NCBI GenBank assembly: GCA_947168905.1
Contig: CAMVNR010000012.1
Location: 1 to 41,074, forward strand
Direction of reading: 5' to 3'
DNA length: 41,074 bases
From: an uncultured Lachnospiraceae bacterium
GTDB lineage: Bacteria; Bacillota; Clostridia; Lachnospirales; Lachnospiraceae
Shown: in pieces, positions 23,371-31,625 of the stretch
How positions within the stretch are numbered: position 1 is the first letter of the stretch
How the letters are laid out: every line of letters starts with the position of its first letter
Program-made: the position numbers and the translations under genes
The notes under the pieces: generated by a model
Database searches by the model: none
The model's input: only the letters and a program-made list of their open reading frames with translations
Told to the model about the DNA's origin: nothing

Positions 23371-24654
23371 ATGACTGAGCCTGTGATTATTGTCGGCGGC
23401 GGTGCTTCCGGGCTTTCGGCTGCCATTGCGGCGGCGGAAGAGGGCGCTGCGGTTCTCATCCTTGAGAAAAAAGAACAGACAGGCAAGAAAATCCTTCTGA
23501 CCGGAAACGGACACTGCAATTTCACCAACCGGCGCATTACGCCGGAGGCGTATTATACGCATGAGCCTTCATTTATTGAGCGTTTTCTTTGCAATTTTCA
23601 GACAGAAGACGCTCTTTCCCTGTTCAAGGGACTCGGAATGTTTGCTTCCTTCCGCGGGGACTGCGCTTATCCTTCCGGTATGCAGGCCTCTGCCGTCCTG
23701 TCCGCACTCATGGACAGGATTCGCACGCTTCCCATCACTATCCGGACAGGCGTCAATGTGAACGCGGTCCGGGTTGACCGTACGAAGCGGCTGTTTACGG
23801 TATCCGCGGAGGTGAGAAGTTTAGAAGGCCCTAAGAAGGCCCCCCTGAAGCAGGAGTTTTGCTGCCGGAAGCTGATCCTTGCTGCCGGAACCGAAGCCGG
23901 AGTCCGTGATCCGAATGCCTATACGGCGGAAAAAATACTGAAAAATCTCGGGCACCATGTTTATCCGTTCCGTCCGGCGCTGACGAAGCTTTGCGGGAAG
24001 GAAGGCTTTGAAGCTTTCTGGGACGGCGTAAGGCACAGCTGTACCATCCGGCTGACGGATTTAAGCGGACAGACCGTAGAAGAAAGCGGAGAAGTGCAGT
24101 TCACGAAAGACGGAATCTCTGGAATTCCCGTGTTCCAGCTCAGCCATCCGGCGGGTGAACGGATCTTAACAGACGGCTTCTGCGAAATCCGGATGGATCT
24201 TCTGCCTGCTTTCTCCCAAGAGAAGCTCCTTTACAGCCTGAATTTTTTGAAAAACAGCCCTTATAACGCAGGAAGGCCCCTGTTCGATATTCTTTCCGGT
24301 TTTCTGCCGAAGAAGCTGATAAAGCCTGTTTTTCGCGCCTTCCCGATGGATCCCGGTTCCCTTCTGTCTTCGGCTTCGGAGGACGACCTGAAAAGACTGG
24401 TTCATCACCTGAAGGACTTTTCTTACCGTGTATACGGAACCGGAGATGCGCTTTCGTCCCAGGCCATGAGCGGCGGCGCGGATCTTAGGGAAGTTTCGGA
24501 CCAGATGGAGTCACGTATTGTTCCGGGACTGTATCTTACCGGCGAACTCCTTGACGCGGACGGAAAATGCGGCGGCTTCAACCTGCATTTTGCCTGGGGA
24601 ACAGGAAGCATTGCCGGAAAAAGCGCGGCACACAGTTTGAAAGATGATGTATGA
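23371..24654 (+). CDS. FAD-dependent oxidoreductase, HI0933/YhiN family
   Basis: This 427-residue flavoprotein has an N-terminal dinucleotide-binding motif VGGGASGLSAAIAA followed by the family-typical GKKILLTGNGHCNFTN. A middle domain follows, and the end has LTGELLDADGKCGGFNLHFA. The HI0933/YhiN family includes the bile-acid 7-dehydroxylation flavoprotein BaiN, but most members have no assigned substrate and none is claimed here. It starts five bases after the flippase stop, and its own stop overlaps the next flavoprotein's ATG as ATGA. Confidence 0.88.
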   Translation: MTEPVIIVGGGASGLSAAIAAAEEGAAVLILEKKEQTGKKILLTGNGHCNFTNRRITPEAYYTHEPSFIERFLCNFQTEDALSLFKGLGMFASFRGDCAYPSGMQASAVLSALMDRIRTLPITIRTGVNVNAVRVDRTKRLFTVSAEVRSLEGPKKAPLKQEFCCRKLILAAGTEAGVRDPNAYTAEKILKNLGHHVYPFRPALTKLCGKEGFEAFWDGVRHSCTIRLTDLSGQTVEESGEVQFTKDGISGIPVFQLSHPAGERILTDGFCEIRMDLLPAFSQEKLLYSLNFLKNSPYNAGRPLFDILSGFLPKKLIKPVFRAFPMDPGSLLSSASEDDLKRLVHHLKDFSYRVYGTGDALSSQAMSGGADLREVSDQMESRIVPGLYLTGELLDADGKCGGFNLHFAWGTGSIAGKSAAHSLKDDV

Positions 24655-26207
24655 TTGTAAATGATATCAAGGTCCCTGTCCGATATACCAGAACCGAGCT
24701 TTATGATGCAATCCGTAAAGCCGCAGGGAAAAAGAAGCTCCGCATTTCTTCGGTGCAGATCTTAAGACGAAGCATCGACGCCCGTAAAAAGCCGGATCTG
24801 CTCTACGTAATGAAGGCTGCAGTAAACGAGCCTCCGATCACTGCAAAGCCCTGTCCGTACACCGCGGATCCGTCGAAAAAAACGATTGTTGTAGGCGCAG
24901 GGCCCGCGGGTCTCTTTGCGGCGCTGACGCTTGCGGAAGCGGGCGCGGATGTTCTTCTTCTCGAGCGCGGGAAACCGGCAGCCGTACGTATGAAGGATGT
25001 AGAGGCGTTCTTCAGTACAGGCGTGCTTGACCCGGAATCGAACATCCAGTTCGGTGAAGGCGGCGCCGGTACCTTTTCGGACGGAAAGCTGAACACGCTC
25101 GTCAAGGACCCGAACGGCCTCAGCTTCAGGGTACTTACGGTTTTTCATGAAGCCGGTGCGCCGGAAGAGGTTCTTTATGACGCGCGTGCGCACATCGGAA
25201 CAGACCGCCTTCCGGAAATTGTGACGAGAATCCGCGAAAGAATTGAAAAAGCCGGCGGAAAAGTGCGTTTTTCCTCCTGTGTGACGGATGTCATTGTGGA
25301 AAACGGCCGCGTTCTCGGCGTCGTTCTTAAGGACGGGGAAGAAATCCACGCCGACCACGTCGTTCTCGCCTGCGGACATTCCGCGCGGGATACGCTTGAA
25401 AGACTTTCCGAGCTGCATTTTCATCTTGAGCAGAAGCCCTTTGCGATCGGCGTACGGATGGAGCATCTTCAGGAAGATATTACGCGCTGGGAATACGGGT
25501 CGCTTGACTATGAAGAGCTCGGCGCGGCGCCCTACAAAGTAACCGCGAAAGCCGAATCCGGGAGGGGGGTGTATTCCTTCTGCATGTGTCCCGGCGGCCA
25601 GGTTGTGAATGCCTCCTCGGAGCCCGGATATCTCTGCGTCAACGGAATGAGTGACTCCGCGCGTTCCGGCAGAAATGCAAATGCCGGAATTGTCGTCCAG
25701 GTAAGCCCCGAGGATTACCCTTCCGATGACCCGCTGGCGGGAATCCTTTTCCAGCGCGAGCTTGAGAGAAAGGCTTTTCTCGCAGCAGGAGGAAAAATCC
25801 CCGTGCAGCTTTACGGAGACTTCCGCAGTGGAAAGCTTTCCGATCGGTTCGGAGAGATCCTTCCGGATATGAGGGGGGAATACGCTTTTGGAAATATCCA
25901 GGATATTCTTCCCGAAAGCATTTCAGAAGCGCTCCTTCAGGCCATTCCGAAATTCGGAAAAATGATCCGCGGCTTTGACCGGACCGACAGCGTCCTTTCC
26001 GCCGTGGAATCCCGCACCTCCTGTCCGGTACGCATCCCAAGAAACGGCAGGGGAGAGGCAAGCATTCCCGGACTGTACCCGGCAGGCGAAGGCGCAGGAT
26101 ACGCCGGCGGAATTGTGAGTGCCGCAATGGACGGCATCCGCGCGGCGGAATGCATTCTCAGAAACGACGCCGAAGAGGCTTTAGGAAACAAGCAGGAATC
26201 CATATGA
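24651..26207 (+). CDS. FAD-dependent dehydrogenase-like protein (COG2509 type)
   Basis: This 518-residue protein starts with a small alpha/beta domain of about 80 residues (DIKVPVRYTRTELYDAIRKA). A Rossmann FAD-binding motif VVGAGPAGLFAALTLAEAGA follows, then a GEGGAGTFSDGKLNT segment. The C-terminal part has SRTSCPVRIPR and YPAGEGAGYAGGIVSAAMDG, a pattern shared by uncharacterised COG2509 dehydrogenases. Electron acceptor and substrate are unknown. It overlaps the upstream flavoprotein by four bases and the downstream DUF896 gene by four bases. Confidence 0.85.
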   Translation: MIVNDIKVPVRYTRTELYDAIRKAAGKKKLRISSVQILRRSIDARKKPDLLYVMKAAVNEPPITAKPCPYTADPSKKTIVVGAGPAGLFAALTLAEAGADVLLLERGKPAAVRMKDVEAFFSTGVLDPESNIQFGEGGAGTFSDGKLNTLVKDPNGLSFRVLTVFHEAGAPEEVLYDARAHIGTDRLPEIVTRIRERIEKAGGKVRFSSCVTDVIVENGRVLGVVLKDGEEIHADHVVLACGHSARDTLERLSELHFHLEQKPFAIGVRMEHLQEDITRWEYGSLDYEELGAAPYKVTAKAESGRGVYSFCMCPGGQVVNASSEPGYLCVNGMSDSARSGRNANAGIVVQVSPEDYPSDDPLAGILFQRELERKAFLAAGGKIPVQLYGDFRSGKLSDRFGEILPDMRGEYAFGNIQDILPESISEALLQAIPKFGKMIRGFDRTDSVLSAVESRTSCPVRIPRNGRGEASIPGLYPAGEGAGYAGGIVSAAMDGIRAAECILRNDAEEALGNKQESI

Positions 26208-26440
26208 ATGAAGAACTGATCAAACGAATCAACGAACTGTCCAGAAAATCGAAAACGCCGGAAGGTCTCACCCCGGCGGAACGCGAAGAACAGGCGGGGC
26301 TCAGGAAGGACTATATCCCTGCCTTCCGTGAAGATCTCCGCCGGGAAATTGAACGCATCGAAATCCGGGAAGCAGACGGCAGCATCACCAGTGTGAAAGA
26401 AAGACACGACAGCAAATTCGGTAAAACCGAATATGAATAA
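26204..26440 (+). CDS. DUF896 family protein (YnzC-like)
   Basis: This 78-residue, highly charged protein has the DUF896 pattern: IKRINELSRKSKTPEGLTPAE, EREEQAGLRKDYI and a helical basic/acidic C-terminus. Relatives such as Bacillus YnzC are small helical-hairpin proteins, some LexA-regulated in SOS operons, but the function is unknown. The ATG at 26204 overlaps the preceding TGA, with AGGA seven bases upstream. Confidence 0.87.
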   Translation: MNEELIKRINELSRKSKTPEGLTPAEREEQAGLRKDYIPAFREDLRREIERIEIREADGSITSVKERHDSKFGKTEYE

Positions 26441-26487
26441 CCGATCAGGCCATGTTTTCGAAGTAGTATTGCAAGAAGAAAGGAAAG

Positions 26488-27081
26488 ATGACCATGGGAC
26501 TGTTAAGAAAACTGATGATTGAACTGAGGAACCGCCTCGAAGAGAAGGACGAACGGAACAGAAAAATCAACGAAAGCTTTTTTGAATTCCTTCCTGAGGA
26601 AGTCACAAAAGTATTCATTTACGCCGGCGTCGGTTCCGAGGTTCCGACAAATGAGATTCGCGAAGAACTCCTTCGGCGCGGCATTTCGGTCTGCTGTCCG
26701 AAAGTCATTGACGGAAACATCCAGTTTTTCCAGATTCGCGAAATGTCCGATCTCGCGCCCGGATACCACAATATCCCGGAGCCCCGGATTGAAGAAGAGG
26801 GAAAGGATCTTGAAACGGTCATTTCGGAAAAAGCCGTCTTCCCGACGGATTCTTCGGACTGCCTGATGGTTATGCCCGGGGTTGCCTTTGACCGGGAGGG
26901 CGGAAGATTCGGCTACGGCGCCGGCATGTATGACCGGTATCTGATGGCGCATCCCTGCCGGACGCTGGCGCTTGCCTATGAAATCCAGGTTCGTGAAAAG
27001 CCGCTGGAGCTGAAGGAAACCGATGTGCGGATGAACGCCCTGATCACGGAAAAAGAAGTCCGGATCTTTGACAGACCATGA
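26488..27081 (+). CDS. 5-formyltetrahydrofolate cyclo-ligase
   Basis: This protein of about 197 residues has the cyclo-ligase signature MPGVAFDREGGRFGYGAGMYDRYL split over the nucleotide- and folate-binding region, and ALAYEIQV near the end. It converts 5-formyl-THF to 5,10-methenyl-THF with ATP. The basic substrate-binding N-terminus reads LRKLMIELRNRL, in place of the common R-x3-R start. The ATG at 26488 and another at 26494 share the same AGGA site (26481-26484), so the start may be two codons later. The 3' end overlaps rlmH as ATGA. Confidence 0.9.
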   Translation: MTMGLLRKLMIELRNRLEEKDERNRKINESFFEFLPEEVTKVFIYAGVGSEVPTNEIREELLRRGISVCCPKVIDGNIQFFQIREMSDLAPGYHNIPEPRIEEEGKDLETVISEKAVFPTDSSDCLMVMPGVAFDREGGRFGYGAGMYDRYLMAHPCRTLALAYEIQVREKPLELKETDVRMNALITEKEVRIFDRP

Positions 27082-27557
27082 AAATCACGCTGATCTGTGT
27101 CGGGAAATGCCGGGAAAGCTATTTTCAGGGAGCGGTATCCGAATATCAGAAGCGCCTGTCGCGCTACGCCAAAACCGAGATCATCGAAGTAAAGGATGAA
27201 AAAACGCCGGAGAACGCCTCGGATGCGGAGGAGGAGCTGATCCGGGAGACGGAAGGACAGCGGATCCTGATGAAAATTCCGGAGCACGCCTACCTCATCT
27301 GCACTGCAATCGATGGAAAAAGCTTCGACAGCGTTGAGATGTCCTGCCGGCTTTCCGATCTTATGGTCCGCGGCGAAAGCCATCTCGTATTCGTGATCGG
27401 CGGCTCGATCGGGCTCTCGAAAGCCGTGCTTTCCAGGGCGGATGAGAAATGGTCCTTTTCAAAGCTAACCTTTCCGCACCAGCTGATGCGGATCATTCTC
27501 CTTGAGCAGCTGTACCGCTCGTTCAGGATCCTGAACCACGAACCGTATCATAAATAA
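27078..27557 (+). CDS. rlmH: 23S rRNA (pseudouridine-1915-N3)-methyltransferase RlmH
   Basis: This 159-residue SPOUT methyltransferase has the family end FPHQLMRIILLEQLYRSFRI followed by NHEPYHK, the SAM-binding FVIGGSIGLS knot loop and an N-terminal KITLICVGKCRESYF. It methylates pseudouridine 1915 in helix 69 of 23S rRNA. It starts inside the stop codon of the cyclo-ligase gene, and a terminator follows. Confidence 0.96.
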   Translation: MKITLICVGKCRESYFQGAVSEYQKRLSRYAKTEIIEVKDEKTPENASDAEEELIRETEGQRILMKIPEHAYLICTAIDGKSFDSVEMSCRLSDLMVRGESHLVFVIGGSIGLSKAVLSRADEKWSFSKLTFPHQLMRIILLEQLYRSFRILNHEPYHK

Positions 27558-27565
27558 AACCGGGA

Positions 27566-27596
27566 CTGCGGCCTTGTTTATAAGACCGCGGTTTTT
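27566..27596 (+). terminator. Intrinsic terminator after rlmH
   Basis: CTGCGGCCTT (27566-27575) pairs with AAGACCGCGG (27582-27591) with one mismatch and one G-T pair, followed by TTTTT. It closes the phoH-rlmH group, though dtd begins only 20 bases later with no clear promoter of its own, so some read-through is likely. Confidence 0.75.
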
Positions 27597-27615
27597 AGCA
27601 AGGAAAGAGAGTTTT

Positions 27616-28074
27616 ATGCGTTTTGTTATCCAATGTGTATCGGAAAGCTCCGTCCGCGTCGATGGGGAAACTGTAGGAGAGATCGGGAAAGGCTTCCTTG
27701 TCCTGATCGGAATTTCAGACGCCGACAACGAGCGCGTCGCCGACAAAATGATTCAGAAAATGCTGAAGCTTCGGATCTTCGGGGATGAGAATGGGAAAAC
27801 CAACCTTTCACTTTCCGATGTCGGAGGGTCGCTTCTTCTGATTTCCCAGTTCACACTCTACGCCGACTGCAAGGGGCAGAACCGTCCGTCCTTCTTTCGT
27901 GCAGGAAAGCCGGAACACGCGAATGCGCTGTATCAGTACATCATCAAGGCCTGCAAAGACGCCGGCTTTAAGACGGAATGCGGTATTTTCGGCGCTGACA
28001 TGAAGGTTTCTCTTATCAATGACGGGCCTTTTACCATTCTCCTGGATTCGAAGGAACTCGGCTTTGACGCCTGA
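27616..28074 (+). CDS. dtd: D-aminoacyl-tRNA deacylase
   Basis: This 152-residue protein has the Dtd motifs SQFTLYADCKGQNRPSF and NDGPFTILLDS at the C-terminus, plus the N-terminal MRFVIQCVSESSVRVDG. It removes D-amino acids mischarged to tRNAs. The start is ATG 27616 with AAGGAAAGAGAG just upstream; a longer in-frame start lies within the preceding terminator and is rejected. Confidence 0.95.
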   Translation: MRFVIQCVSESSVRVDGETVGEIGKGFLVLIGISDADNERVADKMIQKMLKLRIFGDENGKTNLSLSDVGGSLLLISQFTLYADCKGQNRPSFFRAGKPEHANALYQYIIKACKDAGFKTECGIFGADMKVSLINDGPFTILLDSKELGFDA

Positions 28075-28094
28075 AACAAAGAGCCGGGAAGAGA

Positions 28095-28892
28095 GTGCCT
28101 AAAAAAAACATGACAAAGCTTGAAGAGTATTACAATAAATTCAACGAAGAGAAGCGGCTTCTTCGGCCATACGGGCGTGTTGAATACCTTACAACGATGA
28201 AATATATCGAGGAGGGGATTTCCGGCCGGGAAGGCCTGAAAATTCTGGATGTGGGCGCCGGAACCGGGCGCTATGCGGTTCCGCTGTCGCAGCTCTCCCA
28301 TGAAGTGACCGCGGTTGAACTGGTGAATTACAACCTCGGGATTTTAAAGAAAAAGGGAAGCTCCGTTATCGCGAGGCGCGGAAACGCCCTGAATCTTTCA
28401 AAGTATCCTTCGGATTATTTCGATATCATCCTGGAGCTCGGGCCGCTTTATCACCTGTTCAGCTTCGAGGATAAGCTTCAGGTCCTTAAAGAAGCCAAAA
28501 GGGTCGTAAAGCCGGGCGGTCTTATTTACTGCGCCTACTGCATGAACGAGTATTCCGTTCTGACCTACGGCTTTAAGGAGGGGCATATCCGGGAAAGCAT
28601 GGAATCAGGACTGTATACCGCTGATTTCCAGTCTCTTTCCACGGAGGAAAACCTGTATTCCTATGTGAGAATCGAAGAAATTCAGGCGCTTTCAAAAGCT
28701 GCGGGCCTTGAAAGGGTCAAGCTGGTCGCCTCCGACGGTCCTGCGAATTATATGCGGCAGGTCATTAAAGAAATGGATCCGGAGACTTTTTCGCTTTTCA
28801 TGGACTACCACTACGCGACATGCGAACGCCCGGAGCTTCTCGGGGCATCCGGGCATACGCTGGATATTCTGAAAAAAGACGGCTGCAGGTAA
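28095..28892 (+). CDS. Class I SAM-dependent methyltransferase
   Basis: This protein of about 265 residues has the SAM-binding motif ILDVGAGTGRYAVPLSQ, an acidic residue at the next strand (EVTAVEL), DIILELGPLYHLF and VVKPGGLIYCAY, all of class I (UbiE-like) methyltransferases. The substrate is not indicated. The start is given as GTG 28095, with ATG 28110 as an alternative five codons later; neither has a strong ribosome site. It ends within the hairpin shared with the opposite-strand hydrolase. Confidence 0.85.
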   Translation: MPKKNMTKLEEYYNKFNEEKRLLRPYGRVEYLTTMKYIEEGISGREGLKILDVGAGTGRYAVPLSQLSHEVTAVELVNYNLGILKKKGSSVIARRGNALNLSKYPSDYFDIILELGPLYHLFSFEDKLQVLKEAKRVVKPGGLIYCAYCMNEYSVLTYGFKEGHIRESMESGLYTADFQSLSTEENLYSYVRIEEIQALSKAAGLERVKLVASDGPANYMRQVIKEMDPETFSLFMDYHYATCERPELLGASGHTLDILKKDGCR

Positions 28893-28908
28893 AACGGCAG
28901 CCGTCTTT
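28872..28908. terminator. Bidirectional terminator between convergent genes
   Basis: A perfect 12-bp stem (AAAGACGGCTGC at 28875-28886, GCAGCCGTCTTT at 28897-28908) with a 10-base loop is flanked on the left by further As, giving six Ts on the minus strand. It lies at the ends of the methyltransferase gene (+) and the hydrolase gene (-). Confidence 0.85.
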
Positions 28909-28914
28909 GATATG

Positions 28915-29874
28915 TTACTTCGAATAGAAGGCAAGCACCCGTTCAAGATACGGGTAGAGCACTTTATCCTCCGAGCGGTACAGTTCATGCTTTCCGCCGG
29001 AAACCGTCTCGAACTTTGCCCCCGGAACGCGGGATACGAATTTCTGCTGTTCCGGACGAAGCACCATATTGTCATCGTCGCAGGAGAAGAGGAGCACGGG
29101 CGTTTTGATACGCTCCGGGGCTCCTTTTTTCAGGATTTTATTCGGGACCTTCATGGATTCGAGCGCCCAGCCGACCGTCGGATTGCAGGTATAGAGATCT
29201 TTGTCGGCTTTTTTATAATTGTTATACCAGTCGAAACGGACTTTGGAGCTTGCGCAGGCATTATCAAAGTTCTCCTCGCCTGTGTAGTCCGCGGCGCCGA
29301 AGAGCGCTTTCTTTCTCTGTCCGAAAAGCGACAAAGTACCGAACACGAGCTTGGTCAGCGGCATCGGTACGCCGGCATGGGCGGGCATGATCATCGGGGA
29401 AGTCAGGATGGCCTTTTTAAAGAAGGTCGAACCGCTCTCCAGATACAGGGCGCTGACAGCGCCGCCCATACTGTGCCCGAAGAGGAAATAGGGACCCGGG
29501 ACCTTTTTTACGACCTGATCGAGAAAGATCTCAAAATCCTTCACGTAATCCTCGAAGTGATCAACATGCGTTAACGAAGGATTTTCCACATCCCTGTGCG
29601 ACTTTCCGTGGCCGCGCTGATCCAGAATGCAGACATTGTACCCTTCGTTCAGAAAGACGTAAATCAGCGGACGGAACTTTACAATGGATTCCGTAAAGCC
29701 GTGAAGAATGACGATGGTTCCCTTCGGCTGATCGGCACACCAGACTCCGCAGTGGATTTTCGCACCGTCAAAGCTTTCAAAAAACCCGTCCTTTTTCTCG
29801 TGACCGTCAAGATACGGGACGACGGTTCCGTCATAGATTTCCTGATAATGATCTTCCGGAATATAGACTTTCAT
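28915..29874 (-). CDS. Alpha/beta hydrolase, monoacylglycerol lipase / lysophospholipase-like
   Basis: This 319-residue alpha/beta hydrolase has LHGFTES (oxyanion region), DQRGHGKS, the nucleophile elbow GHSMGG with Ser135, an acid in LLFSCDDDNMV and the catalytic His in GGKHELYR. The pattern is that of monoacylglycerol lipases and lysophospholipase L2-type enzymes (PldB-like). No signal peptide or membrane segment is visible, so it is probably cytoplasmic. It has its own promoter at 29918-29946 and a shared terminator. Confidence 0.87.
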   Translation of the reverse strand: MKVYIPEDHYQEIYDGTVVPYLDGHEKKDGFFESFDGAKIHCGVWCADQPKGTIVILHGFTESIVKFRPLIYVFLNEGYNVCILDQRGHGKSHRDVENPSLTHVDHFEDYVKDFEIFLDQVVKKVPGPYFLFGHSMGGAVSALYLESGSTFFKKAILTSPMIMPAHAGVPMPLTKLVFGTLSLFGQRKKALFGAADYTGEENFDNACASSKVRFDWYNNYKKADKDLYTCNPTVGWALESMKVPNKILKKGAPERIKTPVLLFSCDDDNMVLRPEQQKFVSRVPGAKFETVSGGKHELYRSEDKVLYPYLERVLAFYSK

Positions 29875-29917
29875 AAAACTTGCTCCTTATGGCTTGGACT
29901 GATATTTCATTTCTTTT

Positions 29918-29946
29918 ATTGTACCCAAAAGAGGGAAAAATTGCAA
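29918..29946 (-). promoter_or_regulatory. Promoter of the alpha/beta hydrolase gene
   Basis: On the minus strand TTGCAA (29941-29946) and TACAAT (29918-29923) are separated by 17 bases. It diverges from the promoter at 29990-30018. Confidence 0.7.
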
Positions 29947-29989
29947 GACCAATCAGGGAAGAGCTGCCGCGAAAAAAAGCTTTTTTTTG

Positions 29990-30018
29990 TTGAATTTTGC
30001 GGATGCTGCAGGTATAAT
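29990..30018 (+). promoter_or_regulatory. Promoter of the membrane pair-M20 operon
   Basis: TTGAAT (29990-29995) and a perfect TATAAT (30013-30018) are separated by 17 bases. An A/T-rich tract precedes the -35 element. The leader to the start codon is about 80 bases, with no strong structure seen. Confidence 0.7.
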
Positions 30019-30104
30019 TATGTATGAATTTGTTTATAATTGACGATCGATGCGTCCTAAACTGCCTCGGCTTTTTGCCGGTCATCATTAAGGAGGGTTC
30101 ATTT

Positions 30105-30893
30105 ATGGAACTTTTGTCTCTTTTAAACAGCCCCGTTCTTTACCTGATCTGCGGCGGAATCATCTTTTTTGTCGCGGTGATCTGCCTGGTATTTGCCGTC
30201 CGGGCGTACCGCATGGGAAAGGCACTCGGCATCGATACCGCTAAAATGAAGCGCGTCATTACTGCGAGCGCTACCTTTGCAGTCCTTCCGAGCGTCGGAA
30301 TCCTGCTCGGCGTCATCGCGCTTTCCGGCAGCCTCGGGACGCCTTGGCCCTGGCTTCGGCTTTCCGTCATCGGCGCGCTGCATTACGAGACGCAGGTCGC
30401 GGAAGCCGCGTCGGAAGCCGTCGGGATCGGAAGGCTTTCGATCTCAAATATGACGCCGGAAGCCTTTGTCACCATCGCGCTTCTCATGAGCTTCTGCATC
30501 ATGTGGGGAATGATCTTTGTCACGATCCACGGAAAAGCCTATACGAAAAAGCTCAGCGGCCAGACTGAGAAAAAACCCGGGACAGATTCCGGAAAAAAGA
30601 AGAAAAAACTGAACCTGAAGGGCTTTGGCGACACGGCCATGACCGCCATGTTTATCGGGCTTGTTTCCGCCTATATTGCGAGCTATATCGGCACCATTAT
30701 TTCCGGAAACGGCCGCTTTACATTCTCTGGAAGCTGGCTGCCGCTTGCGACCGCTGCGGTGTCGGCAATTGCAATGGAAGTATTCCTTCGGATCAAAAAG
30801 ACCGGACATGCGGACTGGGTCGACAGCTTCTCTGTCGCAGGCTCCATGCTTCTTGCCATGACGGCAGCGGTCTTTTTGGGAAAGCTTTTGTAA
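30105..30893 (+). CDS. DUF5058-type integral membrane protein
   Basis: This 262-residue protein has about six to seven hydrophobic segments and a cytoplasm-like lysine-rich loop (KKPGTDSGKKKKKLN, about residues 180-195). The segment LPSVGILLGVIALSGSLGTP followed by WPWLRLSVIGA resembles what I recall of the DUF5058 family; this was not checked against a database. The start is ATG 30105 with AAGGAGGG just upstream. The next gene, 12 bases later, is also a membrane protein, followed by an overlapping peptidase gene. The three form one operon, suggesting uptake of a substrate that the peptidase hydrolyses (inference). Confidence 0.72.
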   Translation: MELLSLLNSPVLYLICGGIIFFVAVICLVFAVRAYRMGKALGIDTAKMKRVITASATFAVLPSVGILLGVIALSGSLGTPWPWLRLSVIGALHYETQVAEAASEAVGIGRLSISNMTPEAFVTIALLMSFCIMWGMIFVTIHGKAYTKKLSGQTEKKPGTDSGKKKKKLNLKGFGDTAMTAMFIGLVSAYIASYIGTIISGNGRFTFSGSWLPLATAAVSAIAMEVFLRIKKTGHADWVDSFSVAGSMLLAMTAAVFLGKLL

Positions 30894-30905
30894 AGGGGGA
30901 CGATC

Positions 30906-31625
30906 ATGGAAAATAAAGAAATGCTTCAGAATGCCGAAGAACTGAAGAACAGTGAAGCCTATCGTAAATATCTGAACATGACCCACCGGCTCGGGAGGAT
31001 TTCGACCGTGCTGGTGCTGATTCTTCTTTTATCCGCGCCCTATATGATCGGGCTCTTCCTGCATGCGGTGCCGAACCTTCCGGCAGCAGCGAAGGCCTTC
31101 CTCGGCGTCGGAATCGTGTATCTGGTGAGCTGTGTCGCGGAGTACCTGATCTACGTCCCGATGCTCGGCGCGGGCGGATCCTATCTCGCCTTCATTACGG
31201 GAAACCTCATCAACATGAAGATTCCCTGTGCAATCAATGCGCGCGATATTGTCGGCGTGAAGAGCGGAACGCCGGAAAACGAAATCATTTCGACGCTGTC
31301 GATCGCGACCTCCTCGCTCGTCACGATCGCGGTGCTTGCCGTCGGTGTCCTGCTGATGATCCCGCTGCAGCCGGTTCTGCAGTCCCCTGAGCTCCAGCCG
31401 GCCTTTGAAAACGTCGTTCCGGCGCTTTTCGGCGCGATGGCCTGCAAGTATTACCGGCAGGATATGAAGATTTCCCTCATCGTCCTGTGTGCGATGACGC
31501 TTCTTTTTATCCTCGTGCCTTCGCTCATCGGCTCGACCAGCATGATGGTCATCCCGAGCGGAGCACTTGCGATCATCCTTGCATATTTAAGCTTCCGAAA
31601 AGGGCAGAAGGGAGAAGGAAAATGA
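30906..31625 (+). CDS. Integral membrane protein of unknown function, partner of the DUF5058-type protein
   Basis: This 239-residue protein has a soluble N-terminus of about 30 residues and then about six hydrophobic segments (the first at about 33-52). Conserved-looking loops are GAGGSYLAFITGNLINMKIP and the CAINARDIVGVKSGTPENE stretch between membrane segments. The NARDIVGVKSGTPE loop is polar and could line a substrate path. I do not recognise the family with confidence. Its stop overlaps the M20 peptidase start as ATGA, and its start lies 12 bases after the upstream membrane gene, so the three are coupled. Confidence 0.75.
   Translation: MENKEMLQNAEELKNSEAYRKYLNMTHRLGRISTVLVLILLLSAPYMIGLFLHAVPNLPAAAKAFLGVGIVYLVSCVAEYLIYVPMLGAGGSYLAFITGNLINMKIPCAINARDIVGVKSGTPENEIISTLSIATSSLVTIAVLAVGVLLMIPLQPVLQSPELQPAFENVVPALFGAMACKYYRQDMKISLIVLCAMTLLFILVPSLIGSTSMMVIPSGALAIILAYLSFRKGQKGEGK

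Noticed and set aside
30019-30104. Riboswitch or structured leader before the DUF5058-type gene
   Set aside because: Only a four-base-pair CGGC/GCCG stem is visible in the 86-base leader, too little to support a structured RNA.
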